The position numbers and the translations under genes were made by a program. From assembly GCA_028279995.1 (NCBI GenBank), contig JANQMQ010000028.1, positions 1 to 6,408 of the forward strand: DNA of 6,408 bases. The letters are read 5' to 3'. The notes under the pieces were generated by a model that did not search any database, was not told where the DNA came from, and saw only the letters and a list, made by a program, of their open reading frames with translations. This DNA is from Candidatus Phaeomarinibacter sp. (GTDB lineage Bacteria; Pseudomonadota; Alphaproteobacteria; CGMCC-115125). This document shows positions 1 to 6,408 of this stretch, one piece after another. How positions within the stretch are numbered: position 1 is the first letter of the stretch; the number at the start of each line of letters is the position of its first letter.

Positions 1-662
1 TTTCGACAGCTGAAAAGGTGATGCGGTTTCTCGATGGCCTTGCGAGCTATACCAACGAAATTCACCCTCAATGGCGCCGCTATCTGCCTGCCCGCATGAT
101 GTCCGACCTCTATGGGTCCGGGCTGTCTGATCTGCTCGAAGATGATCCGCTCCGGGAATATGGCGATGCCATGGGGCAATCCGGCTCCCAGCACCTTGTG
201 GATCGCTGTCTGACAGGAGACCAAGCCTATTATCTTCCGGGCGACATGATTGTGAAATCAGATACGATGAGCATGGCGCATGGCGTGGAGGTCCGGGTGC
301 CGTTTCTGGATCAAAGGGTGATGGATATGGCGGGTTCGCTGCACCGGGGGCTGTTGACATCCCTCAGGGGGCCAGACAAAAACCTGCTGCGTCAGGCCGC
401 CCGACAGGCTGGCCTGGGCCCGGACGTAACTTCCCGAAAGAAGCATGGCTTCAATCTGCCGGTTGCTCGTATATTGCGGCACGGTCTTGCTGATCTTGGT
501 CGCTGGCTGCTTGATCGTGATGCTGATATTCTCGAACCTCATTTTTCGGCAGATGGCGTTCGCCAGATCTGGCGACAACACACTGATCAAACTGCCAACC
601 ATGGATATCTGATTTGGACGCTTCTCAGCCTAGCGGTGAGCAAACAAAATCTGGCGGCGTAG
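1..662 (+). CDS. Asparagine synthase-type glutamine amidotransferase, C-terminal part (5' truncated by window edge)
   Basis: This is the C-terminal 219 residues of an AsnB-family enzyme. The reading frame is open from base 3 with no stop before it, so the gene begins upstream and the GTG/ATG at 18-23 is internal. The fragment holds the end of the ATP-dependent synthetase domain: YYLPGDM at fragment residues 76-82, the K-S-D...SMAH stretch from residue 85, EVRVPFLD at 96-103, and RKKHGFNLP at 145-153, a conserved lysine-bearing loop near the active site in this family. It ends with HGYLIWTLLSLAV, a normal family C-terminus, so the TAG at 660-662 is a natural end. The family activates a substrate carboxylate with ATP and aminates it with ammonia from glutamine. 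In a glycan locus the substrate may be a uronic acid rather than aspartate (inference). The glutaminase half is not visible. The next gene appears to start inside this one. Confidence 0.93.
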   Translation, partial: STAEKVMRFLDGLASYTNEIHPQWRRYLPARMMSDLYGSGLSDLLEDDPLREYGDAMGQSGSQHLVDRCLTGDQAYYLPGDMIVKSDTMSMAHGVEVRVPFLDQRVMDMAGSLHRGLLTSLRGPDKNLLRQAARQAGLGPDVTSRKKHGFNLPVARILRHGLADLGRWLLDRDADILEPHFSADGVRQIWRQHTDQTANHGYLIWTLLSLAVSKQNLAA

Positions 663-1597
663 CCCTGTCTGACGCAGATCTGGCGGCCAAAGTCAGCGTG
701 GTCATTCCTGCATTCAATGAGCAGGCCGGAATAGCTGTCACGTTGGAAGCATTAACGTCATCAATGCCGGGTGCGGAAATAATTGTTGTAGACGATGGCA
801 GTTCCGATGGGACCGCTGAGGCTGCTGCGGCATTTCCATCGGTCACCGTCGTGAGCCACGAGTACAACCGGGGATACGGTGCTGCGCTGAAGACCGGCAT
901 GCGGGCCGCGACGCGGGACGTGGTGGCCTGGTTTGATGCAGACAACGAGCACCGCGTCGAAGACCTGCGATCAATCATTCACAAGATTCTGGATGAGAAT
1001 CTGGCTGCCGTCATCGGTCAGCGCAGCAAGGCTGGACCCTCGGTTTTTCGGGACAGTGGCAAGTGGTTGATCCGGCAGACGATGCGAACATTCAATGTGA
1101 ACCCCGGCCCGGATGTGAATTGCGGGCTGCGGGCATTCCGCCGGGACGTGATCATCCGGTATCTGCCGTTGATGTCCAATGCCTACAGCGCCAGCGTCAC
1201 CAGCACGATGATCTTTCTGGAACGTGGCTATCCGCTGGCGTTTCAGCCGGTTGAACTCAACCCGCGCATTGGTGTCAGCAAGGTGCGTATACGGGATGGT
1301 TTCAGAACGCTGGGGCTGGTGATGCGTGTGGTCATGCTGTTTGCGCCCTTGCGTATCTTCTTGCCGGGCGGGTTTGGCTTCCTGCTGCTTGGGAGTGTGT
1401 ATGGTGTGGGACTGGCTCTGGTCCAAGGGCAGGGGGTGCCTACCGGGTCCGTCGTTCTCATTCTCACTGGACTGCTGATGCTGATGTTCGGTCTGATTGC
1501 CGACCAGATCAGCCAGATGCGCCTGTCTGCTTTTGATGAATCCCGCGCTGTTACCGTTCAGGACGCGCGCGGGCCTCAGCCGCAAGACAATGCGTAA
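614..1597 (+). CDS. GT2-family glycosyltransferase with C-terminal membrane anchor (polyprenyl-phosphate type)
   Basis: A 327-residue protein with an N-terminal cytoplasmic GT-A domain. Visible motifs are IPAFNE (31-36), VVDDGSSDGT (58-67) for nucleotide-sugar binding, the metal-binding DAD (108-110), CGLRAFRRD (170-178), and a basic RIGVSKVR segment (218-225) of the type that precedes the membrane in Dpm1-like enzymes. Two hydrophobic helices follow at about 244-270 and 276-298, with a short polar tail. The family transfers a sugar from a nucleotide donor, commonly to undecaprenyl or dolichyl phosphate; the sugar cannot be read from sequence. The start is uncertain. TTG at 614 is the only standard start codon upstream of the first motif, but it overlaps the preceding gene by 49 bases and lacks a clear ribosome binding site. 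CTG at 665 would bring IPAFNE to residue 14, a more usual distance. The 3' end overlaps the next gene by 8 bases, suggesting translational coupling. Confidence 0.9.
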   Translation: MDASQPSGEQTKSGGVALSDADLAAKVSVVIPAFNEQAGIAVTLEALTSSMPGAEIIVVDDGSSDGTAEAAAAFPSVTVVSHEYNRGYGAALKTGMRAATRDVVAWFDADNEHRVEDLRSIIHKILDENLAAVIGQRSKAGPSVFRDSGKWLIRQTMRTFNVNPGPDVNCGLRAFRRDVIIRYLPLMSNAYSASVTSTMIFLERGYPLAFQPVELNPRIGVSKVRIRDGFRTLGLVMRVVMLFAPLRIFLPGGFGFLLLGSVYGVGLALVQGQGVPTGSVVLILTGLLMLMFGLIADQISQMRLSAFDESRAVTVQDARGPQPQDNA

Positions 1598-3995
1598 GCA
1601 GGACATTCTTGCCTCGTTGAGACAGCACAGGACCGTTCGGTTCATGATGGATCATGGCGGGGACCGGCTCGGCATGACGCTTGCCCGCTTGTGGGGCCAG
1701 GCTCGGCCAATCCTGGTAGAAAGCCGTATTGCAGCCAAAGATGAAGTCGATGTGCTGTTTCCAAGAGACTGGTGCGTGCTCATTCTTGTGCTGATTGGGG
1801 TGTTGGCATTCGCGCCGCTCATTACGCGGTCTACCGACAGTGCTCTTCACCTTGCAGCTTTTGTGAATGACGAGCCAGCCCTGACCATGGGGCTTGATGC
1901 CATGACCCACTGGCCACTGGGTAATCCGGCCAATCTTTATGGTCAGGCTGGCGGCTCACCGGCACAACCCGGTGCTGACTGGAGGGGCATCGGATATTTC
2001 AACTTCAACTATTATGGCGGGGTCTATCTGGGGCTTGGTTTTGTCTCTTACGCGCCTCTCAGTTTCATTGGTGTGCCAACATTTCCAACGGCGCCCATCA
2101 TACTGCGTGCCCTGTCGGCGCTGGCCGGCATACTCAGCATCTGGCTTCTCTACGGCCTTGGGAAAAAGTATGCGCATGCATCCGTTGGATTTGTTGCAGC
2201 GCTGTTCCTTCTCACCGAGCCGGGGTTGATTTACTACTCGCTGATTATTCATCCGGATACGGTGCAACTTTTCGTGGGCCTGGTGTTTCTGGCTTTCGCA
2301 ATCCGACATGCGGAAGACGGGCGGATGGCAAGTCTTTTTCTGATGGCCTGCGCTTTGGGACTATCCCAGGGGGCAAAGTTCGGTGCGGTCTGGTCACTCC
2401 CGACCGCTCTTCTGGCCGTATATCTGGGTTTGACACTGAGTGCGGCTGGACCGATTGGAGAAAAGGTGCTGGCCTTTGTGAAACGGGTCTTCGCGCTTGG
2501 CGTGATTTCGATCACGGTTTGGCTGGCCAGTACGCCATACGCTCTGGGGTCCTACTATCTGGGAATGATCAGTTCGACATGGGCTGCGGTCACGTCTTCG
2601 ACCCTTGAGTCCGGTTCAGCAGCTCAATGGCTGGCTGGCATCAAAGACAATCTTGGGCTCGTTCTTACCGTCCTAGCGTGCGCATCACTGCTGTGGGTTC
2701 TTGTCAGGGTTCTACGTGGCGCTGGTGCAAGAGCTTTCCTGCTGATCGCAGTGCTTGCGGTATCACAGATCCTGTACTTTACCCTTCTGAGCAAGGTGTG
2801 GGTGGTTGTCTATTATCTGATGCTCGGATTGTCGCTTCTGGCGATCTTGTATGCAGCGATGATCAAAGACCTGTTTGACCGGTTGTTTCAGAATGTGAAC
2901 GTCCGGCGCGTGGCGTTGTTGGTTCTGGTGGCCCCTGTTTTTGCGCTTTTGCTTGCGCAGCGCAGTGCATCCGGTGTGGGGCTGGTGGCAAAGGAGTATC
3001 TGAGGGACAACTCGACGGTCACCCAGCTGAGTACATGGGCCGATGGTCACGGCCTCAATGCTGAGGACAAGGTCGTGTGGGATGACATCGCCTACCTTGA
3101 CCCCTACACGTACCCGAACGGGCAGATGCATGGCGGACTGATGCGCTGGTTTGACCTTCGTTTCTACGATCCGGACTATGTGGTTCTTTCATCCAGCATC
3201 TATGACTCCGCCTGGTGGTCAAAGCAGATCCAGGAGCAAAGTCTGGAGCGAGATTCGACAGAACCGCTCTCTGTTCGTCTGTATCAGGACTTCCTTGGCG
3301 CCAGCACAGATGGTGTTCCCGCTTACAAGTGGGTTGAAGATGTCGGGACTATTGCACCCACGGCTCCACCTCCCGCCTACAATGCATCCGAAAGTTCGAT
3401 ACATCGTGTGCTGGCGAAAGTGCCCATTGTCGGACCATCCCTGGCGTCCGAGTACGCAGTTTTCCGGTCTGCCGTTCAACAGATTTCACGGATGGCGCTG
3501 AACATATCCGGTGACCGCCGGGACATTACAGGGCCGACGCTCCGCATCTTCAGGATCGCACCTGCGGGCGGGGCATGCGGCCGGGAAACGGCATTTGCCA
3601 GCAGCACCCTCAATACCGCCTACAGGCCTGTCTATGCATTCGACGGCATGCCGGGGCGGGCGTGGACCAGCAAGGAACGCGGGGCGACTGTGGCGGGTGA
3701 GTTTGTGGGTATCGACTTTGGGTGTGAGACTGAGATTGCCGGTGACACCGTGGCAATTGAGTGGGGGTTGCCAGTCGACGTTCCAACGCAGGTGGGCATT
3801 GAAGTTTCCCAGGACGGGGACCAGTGGGCCGCACTTGGCGCGTATGAGCCGCAGATCGTCAAGACGGGCGAAGTTGGTCAGGTCAGTGTTTTCGAGCTGC
3901 CTGAGACGGTGCAGTCGCGTTTCTGGCGTGTTAAGGCAATCGAAGATTCGCCCGATGGCGGTTTCTTCATTCGTGATATACGCATTACCAACTAG
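1590..3995 (+). CDS. GT-C (ArnT/PMT-like) membrane glycosyltransferase with C-terminal discoidin-like domain
   Basis: An 801-residue integral membrane protein. A polar N-terminus (1-60) leads to the first helix (about 61-79), then a long extracytoplasmic loop carrying N-D-E-P at 93-96. The D94-E95 pair sits where GT39/ArnT-like GT-C enzymes keep their catalytic acid. The loop continues with a Tyr/Phe-rich YFNFNYYGG (136-144), resembling the YYPP-type motif of that group. About nine to eleven further hydrophobic segments run to about residue 456, with HPD at 221-223 between two of them. Residues 457-655 form a soluble, presumably periplasmic domain containing DPDYVVLSSS (527-536) and ending in LRIFRI (651-656). 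A discoidin-like domain fills 661-801. GT-C enzymes take the sugar from a polyprenyl-phosphate carrier. I chose ATG 1590 because it gives an 8-base overlap (ATGCGTAA) with the previous gene; the frame stays open to a TTG at 1497, which lies deep inside that gene. Donor and acceptor are unknown. Confidence 0.88.
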   Translation: MRKQDILASLRQHRTVRFMMDHGGDRLGMTLARLWGQARPILVESRIAAKDEVDVLFPRDWCVLILVLIGVLAFAPLITRSTDSALHLAAFVNDEPALTMGLDAMTHWPLGNPANLYGQAGGSPAQPGADWRGIGYFNFNYYGGVYLGLGFVSYAPLSFIGVPTFPTAPIILRALSALAGILSIWLLYGLGKKYAHASVGFVAALFLLTEPGLIYYSLIIHPDTVQLFVGLVFLAFAIRHAEDGRMASLFLMACALGLSQGAKFGAVWSLPTALLAVYLGLTLSAAGPIGEKVLAFVKRVFALGVISITVWLASTPYALGSYYLGMISSTWAAVTSSTLESGSAAQWLAGIKDNLGLVLTVLACASLLWVLVRVLRGAGARAFLLIAVLAVSQILYFTLLSKVWVVVYYLMLGLSLLAILYAAMIKDLFDRLFQNVNVRRVALLVLVAPVFALLLAQRSASGVGLVAKEYLRDNSTVTQLSTWADGHGLNAEDKVVWDDIAYLDPYTYPNGQMHGGLMRWFDLRFYDPDYVVLSSSIYDSAWWSKQIQEQSLERDSTEPLSVRLYQDFLGASTDGVPAYKWVEDVGTIAPTAPPPAYNASESSIHRVLAKVPIVGPSLASEYAVFRSAVQQISRMALNISGDRRDITGPTLRIFRIAPAGGACGRETAFASSTLNTAYRPVYAFDGMPGRAWTSKERGATVAGEFVGIDFGCETEIAGDTVAIEWGLPVDVPTQVGIEVSQDGDQWAALGAYEPQIVKTGEVGQVSVFELPETVQSRFWRVKAIEDSPDGGFFIRDIRITN
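3570..3992 (+). other. F5/8 type C (discoidin-like) domain at the C-terminus of the GT-C protein
   Basis: Residues about 661-801 of the GT-C protein read as a discoidin/F5-8C jelly-roll. Landmarks are FASSTLN (669-675), VYAFDGMPGRAWTS (681-694), matching the family's 'a.DG...t.W.s' signature, a strand with VGIDFG (706-711), VGIEVSQDGDQWAAL (735-749), matching 'v.vsxDg..W', and SRFWRVKAI (776-784), matching 'aRyvRl'. Such domains commonly bind carbohydrate or lipid head groups. Its position after the last membrane helix puts it on the same side as the preceding soluble domain, probably the periplasm. C663 and C712 are the only cysteines outside the membrane region and could form a disulfide. 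Ligand binding is inference; the call rests on motif recognition by eye. Confidence 0.75.
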
Positions 3996-4058
3996 GACAG
4001 GTCAGGCCACCGGTGTCGTGCACATCTCCGGGGCGGGGCAAAATCAGGATTTCTTCTC
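3996..4058 (+). other. 63-base intergenic leader between the GT-C and second GT2 genes
   Basis: This is the only real gap between genes in the window. It contains an 8-base perfect palindrome, CACCGGTG, at 4008-4015 and a G-rich run near 4029-4038. No T-run follows a hairpin, so I see no intrinsic terminator, and no convincing -35/-10 pair. It ends with a ribosome binding site at 4046-4049. Confidence 0.55.
4046..4049 (+). promoter_or_regulatory. Ribosome binding site for the second GT2 gene
   Basis: AGGA lies 9 bases upstream of ATG 4059, a workable Shine-Dalgarno distance. It supports ATG 4059 over the in-frame ATG at 4065. Confidence 0.65.
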
Positions 4059-5072
4059 ATGGCGATGCCGCAAATCACCGGAAACCCGAACGAAGCCGTT
4101 GGCGAGGCACCTCAGTATCAGGTCTCGGTGGTTTTTCCTGTTTTCAACGAGGTTGAGAGCCTGCCTGAACTGGTGGAGAGAATAGAAACCTCTTTGGACG
4201 ATTTCGGTCGGACATATGAAATCATAGCCGTTGATGACGGGAGCACCGACGGGACGCGCATGCTTTTGGAGGAGCTTGCCGCAGACAAGCCGCATCTGAA
4301 GGTTGTCTTCTTTGCCCGTAACTTCGGGCAGACGGCTGCTTTGATGGCCGGCCTTGATCACGCGACCGGCGAAGTCATCGTCACCATTGACTCCGATCTC
4401 CAGAATGACCCCGCGGACATCCCCAAGCTGATCGAGAAGCTTGACGAGGGATATGATCTCGTCAATGGATGGCGTAAGGACCGGCAGGATGCCAAAATCC
4501 GCCGCAACATGATCAGCCGCGTGGCGAACCGGATCATCTCTTACATATCCGGCGTTACCTTGCGCGACTACGGCTGCACGCTCAAAGCATATCGCAGCTC
4601 AGTCATCAACGGGATGCGTCTCTATGGGGAGATGCACAGATTCATCCCGATCTATGCAAGTTGGTATGGCGCGCGGATCATTGAGGTGCCCGTCGGTCAC
4701 AGTGCCCGCAGCTACGGAAACTCGAAGTACGGCCTCGAGCGCATTTTCAAGGTCATTCTGGATCTTGTCCTCATTCAGTTCATGCACCGGCACATGGCGC
4801 GGCCAATTCATCTCTTCGGCGGCATCGGGTTGCTGTTTCTTGGTGTCAGTGCCGCGGCCTTTGTGCTGATGGTTTATCTGAAGCTGTTCCACGATTACTC
4901 AATGATCAGTACGCCCCTGCCGATGATGACGTCGCTGTTCCTGCTGTTGGGTGTGAACACACTGCTGTTGGGGCTTATCGCGGAAATTCTCATGAGGACC
5001 TACTTCGAGTCCCGCGGGGAGCCACACTATATCGTCCGTGAGGTGAAGAACCTTGGTCCGGAAGGTTCCTGA
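4059..5072 (+). CDS. Undecaprenyl-phosphate glycosyltransferase, ArnC/GtrB/Dpm1-like GT2
   Basis: A 337-residue protein with the full motif set of bacterial polyprenyl-phosphate glycosyltransferases: FPVFNE (26-31), AVDDGSTDGT (57-66), FARNFGQTAAL (85-95), the metal-binding DSDLQNDP (111-118), DYGCTLKAYR (170-179), YGEMHRFIP (189-197), and a basic SARSYGNSKYGLERIFK stretch (215-231) that typically lies against the membrane. Two membrane helices follow at about 249-273 and 286-312, then the family-typical tail PHYIVREV (322-329). Length and order match ArnC and GtrB, which transfer a sugar from a nucleotide donor to undecaprenyl phosphate on the cytoplasmic face. The sugar cannot be assigned. 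It is a natural donor supplier for the GT-C enzyme just upstream (inference). Start ATG 4059 has AGGA at 9 bases. The TGA shares one base with the ATG of the next gene, so the two are likely translationally coupled. Confidence 0.94.
   Translation: MAMPQITGNPNEAVGEAPQYQVSVVFPVFNEVESLPELVERIETSLDDFGRTYEIIAVDDGSTDGTRMLLEELAADKPHLKVVFFARNFGQTAALMAGLDHATGEVIVTIDSDLQNDPADIPKLIEKLDEGYDLVNGWRKDRQDAKIRRNMISRVANRIISYISGVTLRDYGCTLKAYRSSVINGMRLYGEMHRFIPIYASWYGARIIEVPVGHSARSYGNSKYGLERIFKVILDLVLIQFMHRHMARPIHLFGGIGLLFLGVSAAAFVLMVYLKLFHDYSMISTPLPMMTSLFLLLGVNTLLLGLIAEILMRTYFESRGEPHYIVREVKNLGPEGS
5060..5065 (+). promoter_or_regulatory. Ribosome binding site for the second amidotransferase gene
   Basis: GGAAGG lies 6 bases before ATG 5072, inside the last codons of the preceding glycosyltransferase gene. 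It supports this start together with the TGATG junction at 5070-5074. Confidence 0.6.
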
Positions 5073-6408
5073 TGTGCGGCATTGCCGGGTTTGTAGGGCC
5101 GGGTGACCGGACCGACCTGGAGGCTATGACGTCTGCCGTAACGACGCGGGGGCCCGACGGGGAAGGGTTTCATGTCGATGCAGCGTCCAGGCTCTTTCTT
5201 GGTCATCGCCGTCTAGCGGTCATCGACATTGCTCACGGCGCGCAGCCCATATGGGATGCCGAGCGAAGTGTCGCGGTGGTGTTCAATGGTGAGATTTACA
5301 ACCACCTTGAACTGCGGGCAGAACTTGAGGCCCTGGGCCATGTCTTCCTGACAGACCATTGTGACACAGAGGTCCTGGTTCATGGATGGAAGGCGTGGGG
5401 TCGGGACCTGCCGCTGCGCCTGAACGGCATGTTCGCTTTTGCCATCTGGCAACCGGAAGGCAAACGTCTGTTTCTTGCCCGCGACAGGTTTGGTGAAAAG
5501 CCACTGTTCTGGGCAAAGCAGGGCGATCTATTCCTCTTCGGGTCTGAGTTAACCGCTATCGATGCGCACAGGGGATTTGTTGCCGAAACAGACAATCTGT
5601 CTCTGGCCAAGTTGTTTGCATACGGATTTATCCCGGCGCCGCGGTCTTTCTACCGCTCGTGCTCGAAACTTCCGGCGGGACACTGGCTTGAATACCGGCT
5701 GGATGAAGGTTCAATCGAAACGCAAGCCTACTGGTCGTACAGAGTGGAGCCTGACCTTTCGATTGTCGAAGGTGAGGCAGAAGAAGAACTGAGACATCTT
5801 CTTCGGACTTCCGTATCGCGCCGTCTTATGACGGATGTCCCCTTGGGCGTCTTCCTGTCCGGTGGCGGGGACTCGACCACTGTTGCAACCCGGGCGGCGC
5901 AAAGCGGTGCCATAGATACCTTCTGTATCGGGTTCAATGACAAGTCCTATGACGAAAGTGCTTTTGCACAGGAGGTTGCCCATCATATCGGGTCGCGTCA
6001 CCATCTTCGAACCCTTGATATGGCGGAAGCCATTCAGCTTATACCCGACATTCTGGGGCGGCTTGATGAGCCGATAGCTGACCCCTCCATTCTGCCGACC
6101 TATCTGCTTTGCCGGTTCGCGCGCGAGCATGTGACAGTCGCGCTGAGCGGTGACGGGGGAGACGAACTTCTGGCGGGTTATGATACGTTTGCCGCACTCA
6201 AGTTTGCGACGCTCTATCAGCGGTTGGTGCCGTCTTTTCTGCATGGCGGTGTGCGGCGGATGGTGGACCTGCTGCCGAAGTCGTCAAAGAACATGAGCCT
6301 CGACTTCAAGCTTCGGCACAGCCTTGCAGGCGACGGTTCTCCACCTGCGCAATGGAACACGCGCTGGCTGGCGCCGCTACAGCCTGAAGAATTTGAGGAT
6401 TTTCTGCA
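5072..6408 (+). CDS. Asparagine synthase-type glutamine amidotransferase, N-terminal 445 residues (3' truncated by window edge)
   Basis: The frame is open from ATG 5072 to the window end, giving 445 of an expected roughly 600-650 residues. The class II glutaminase domain begins with MCGIAGF, where Cys2 becomes the nucleophile after Met removal. It continues with RGPDG (26-30), GHRRLAVID (44-52), FNGEIYN (71-77), DTEVL (98-102), GMFAFAIW (119-126) and LARDRFGEKPL (135-145). The synthetase domain follows: ATP pyrophosphatase loop SGGGDS (263-268), YDESAFAQEVA (293-303), LDEPIADPS (331-339) and SGDGGDELLAGY (359-370). All key catalytic positions are present, so the enzyme should be active. It hydrolyses glutamine and passes ammonia to an ATP-activated carboxylate. 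Free asparagine synthesis is possible, but its coupling to a glycosyltransferase gene points to amidation in glycan assembly. The AYGFIPAPRSFY stretch (183-194) also recalls amidotransferases of exopolysaccharide/exosortase loci, though no exosortase gene is visible. Confidence 0.95.
   Translation, partial: MCGIAGFVGPGDRTDLEAMTSAVTTRGPDGEGFHVDAASRLFLGHRRLAVIDIAHGAQPIWDAERSVAVVFNGEIYNHLELRAELEALGHVFLTDHCDTEVLVHGWKAWGRDLPLRLNGMFAFAIWQPEGKRLFLARDRFGEKPLFWAKQGDLFLFGSELTAIDAHRGFVAETDNLSLAKLFAYGFIPAPRSFYRSCSKLPAGHWLEYRLDEGSIETQAYWSYRVEPDLSIVEGEAEEELRHLLRTSVSRRLMTDVPLGVFLSGGGDSTTVATRAAQSGAIDTFCIGFNDKSYDESAFAQEVAHHIGSRHHLRTLDMAEAIQLIPDILGRLDEPIADPSILPTYLLCRFAREHVTVALSGDGGDELLAGYDTFAALKFATLYQRLVPSFLHGGVRRMVDLLPKSSKNMSLDFKLRHSLAGDGSPPAQWNTRWLAPLQPEEFEDFL

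Noticed and set aside
1..662. Left and right amidotransferase fragments as one gene split by a circular or permuted assembly
   Set aside because: The two fragments overlap by about 30 alignable but clearly different residues, so they cannot be two ends of the same gene.
1497..1589. In-frame 5' extension of the GT-C gene to a TTG at 1497
   Set aside because: It would lie wholly inside the preceding GT2 gene and add a non-family N-terminus. ATG 1590 gives a standard short overlap.
971..1645. Long open frame of 224 codons on the minus strand
   Set aside because: It is antisense to a well-supported GT2 gene, its translation is low-complexity in polar residues (Gln, His, Arg) and shows no recognisable domain.
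4008..4015. Palindrome CACCGGTG as a possible operator or terminator stem
   Set aside because: It is only 8 bases with no loop and no T-run. Such a short site occurs often by chance at this GC content.
3511..4185. Open plus-strand frame of 224 codons spanning the gap between the GT-C and second GT2 genes
   Set aside because: It runs out of frame through the discoidin-like domain and the start of the GT2 gene, is rich in Arg and Ser, and shows no domain or ribosome binding site.
5711..6244. Minus-strand open frame of 177 codons
   Set aside because: It is antisense to the ATP-binding domain of the second amidotransferase, with no recognisable protein features.

Overview
The window is a single-strand stretch of five tightly packed plus-strand genes from a glycan-assembly locus. 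Spot checks of a few lines put GC at about 48 to 70 percent, probably mid-to-upper 50s overall. The gene style, with AsnB-type amidotransferases beside polyprenyl-phosphate glycosyltransferases, suits a Gram-negative bacterium, perhaps an alphaproteobacterium. That placement is inference only: no rRNA, tRNA or other taxonomic marker is present.

Layout: (1) the 3' end of an AsnB-type amidotransferase gene (1-662, start outside the window); (2) a GT2 glycosyltransferase with two C-terminal membrane helices (about 614-1597); (3) an 801-residue multi-pass GT-C glycosyltransferase with a large extracytoplasmic tail ending in a discoidin-like (F5/8 type C) domain (1590-3995); (4) a 63-base gap carrying a good ribosome binding site; (5) a second GT2 enzyme of the ArnC/GtrB/Dpm1 type (4059-5072); (6) the 5' part (445 codons) of a second AsnB-type amidotransferase gene (5072 to the window end). 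Genes overlap by about 49, 8 and 1 bases, with one 63-base gap, so they look like part of one operon. Its promoter and terminator lie outside the window. No mobile element, CRISPR array, RNA gene or long repeat was seen.

Working model (inference): one or both GT2 enzymes load a sugar onto undecaprenyl phosphate at the cytoplasmic face. After flipping, the GT-C enzyme transfers that sugar to a glycan or lipid on the outer face of the inner membrane, with its discoidin-like domain perhaps holding the acceptor. The AsnB-type enzymes use glutamine nitrogen to amidate a carboxylate, plausibly a uronic acid of the same glycan, although free asparagine synthesis cannot be excluded. The two amidotransferase fragments overlap in alignable sequence by about 30 residues and clearly differ there, so they are two distinct paralogues. 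The least ordinary items are the GT-C/discoidin fusion and the AsnB-GT2-GT-C-GT2-AsnB order.
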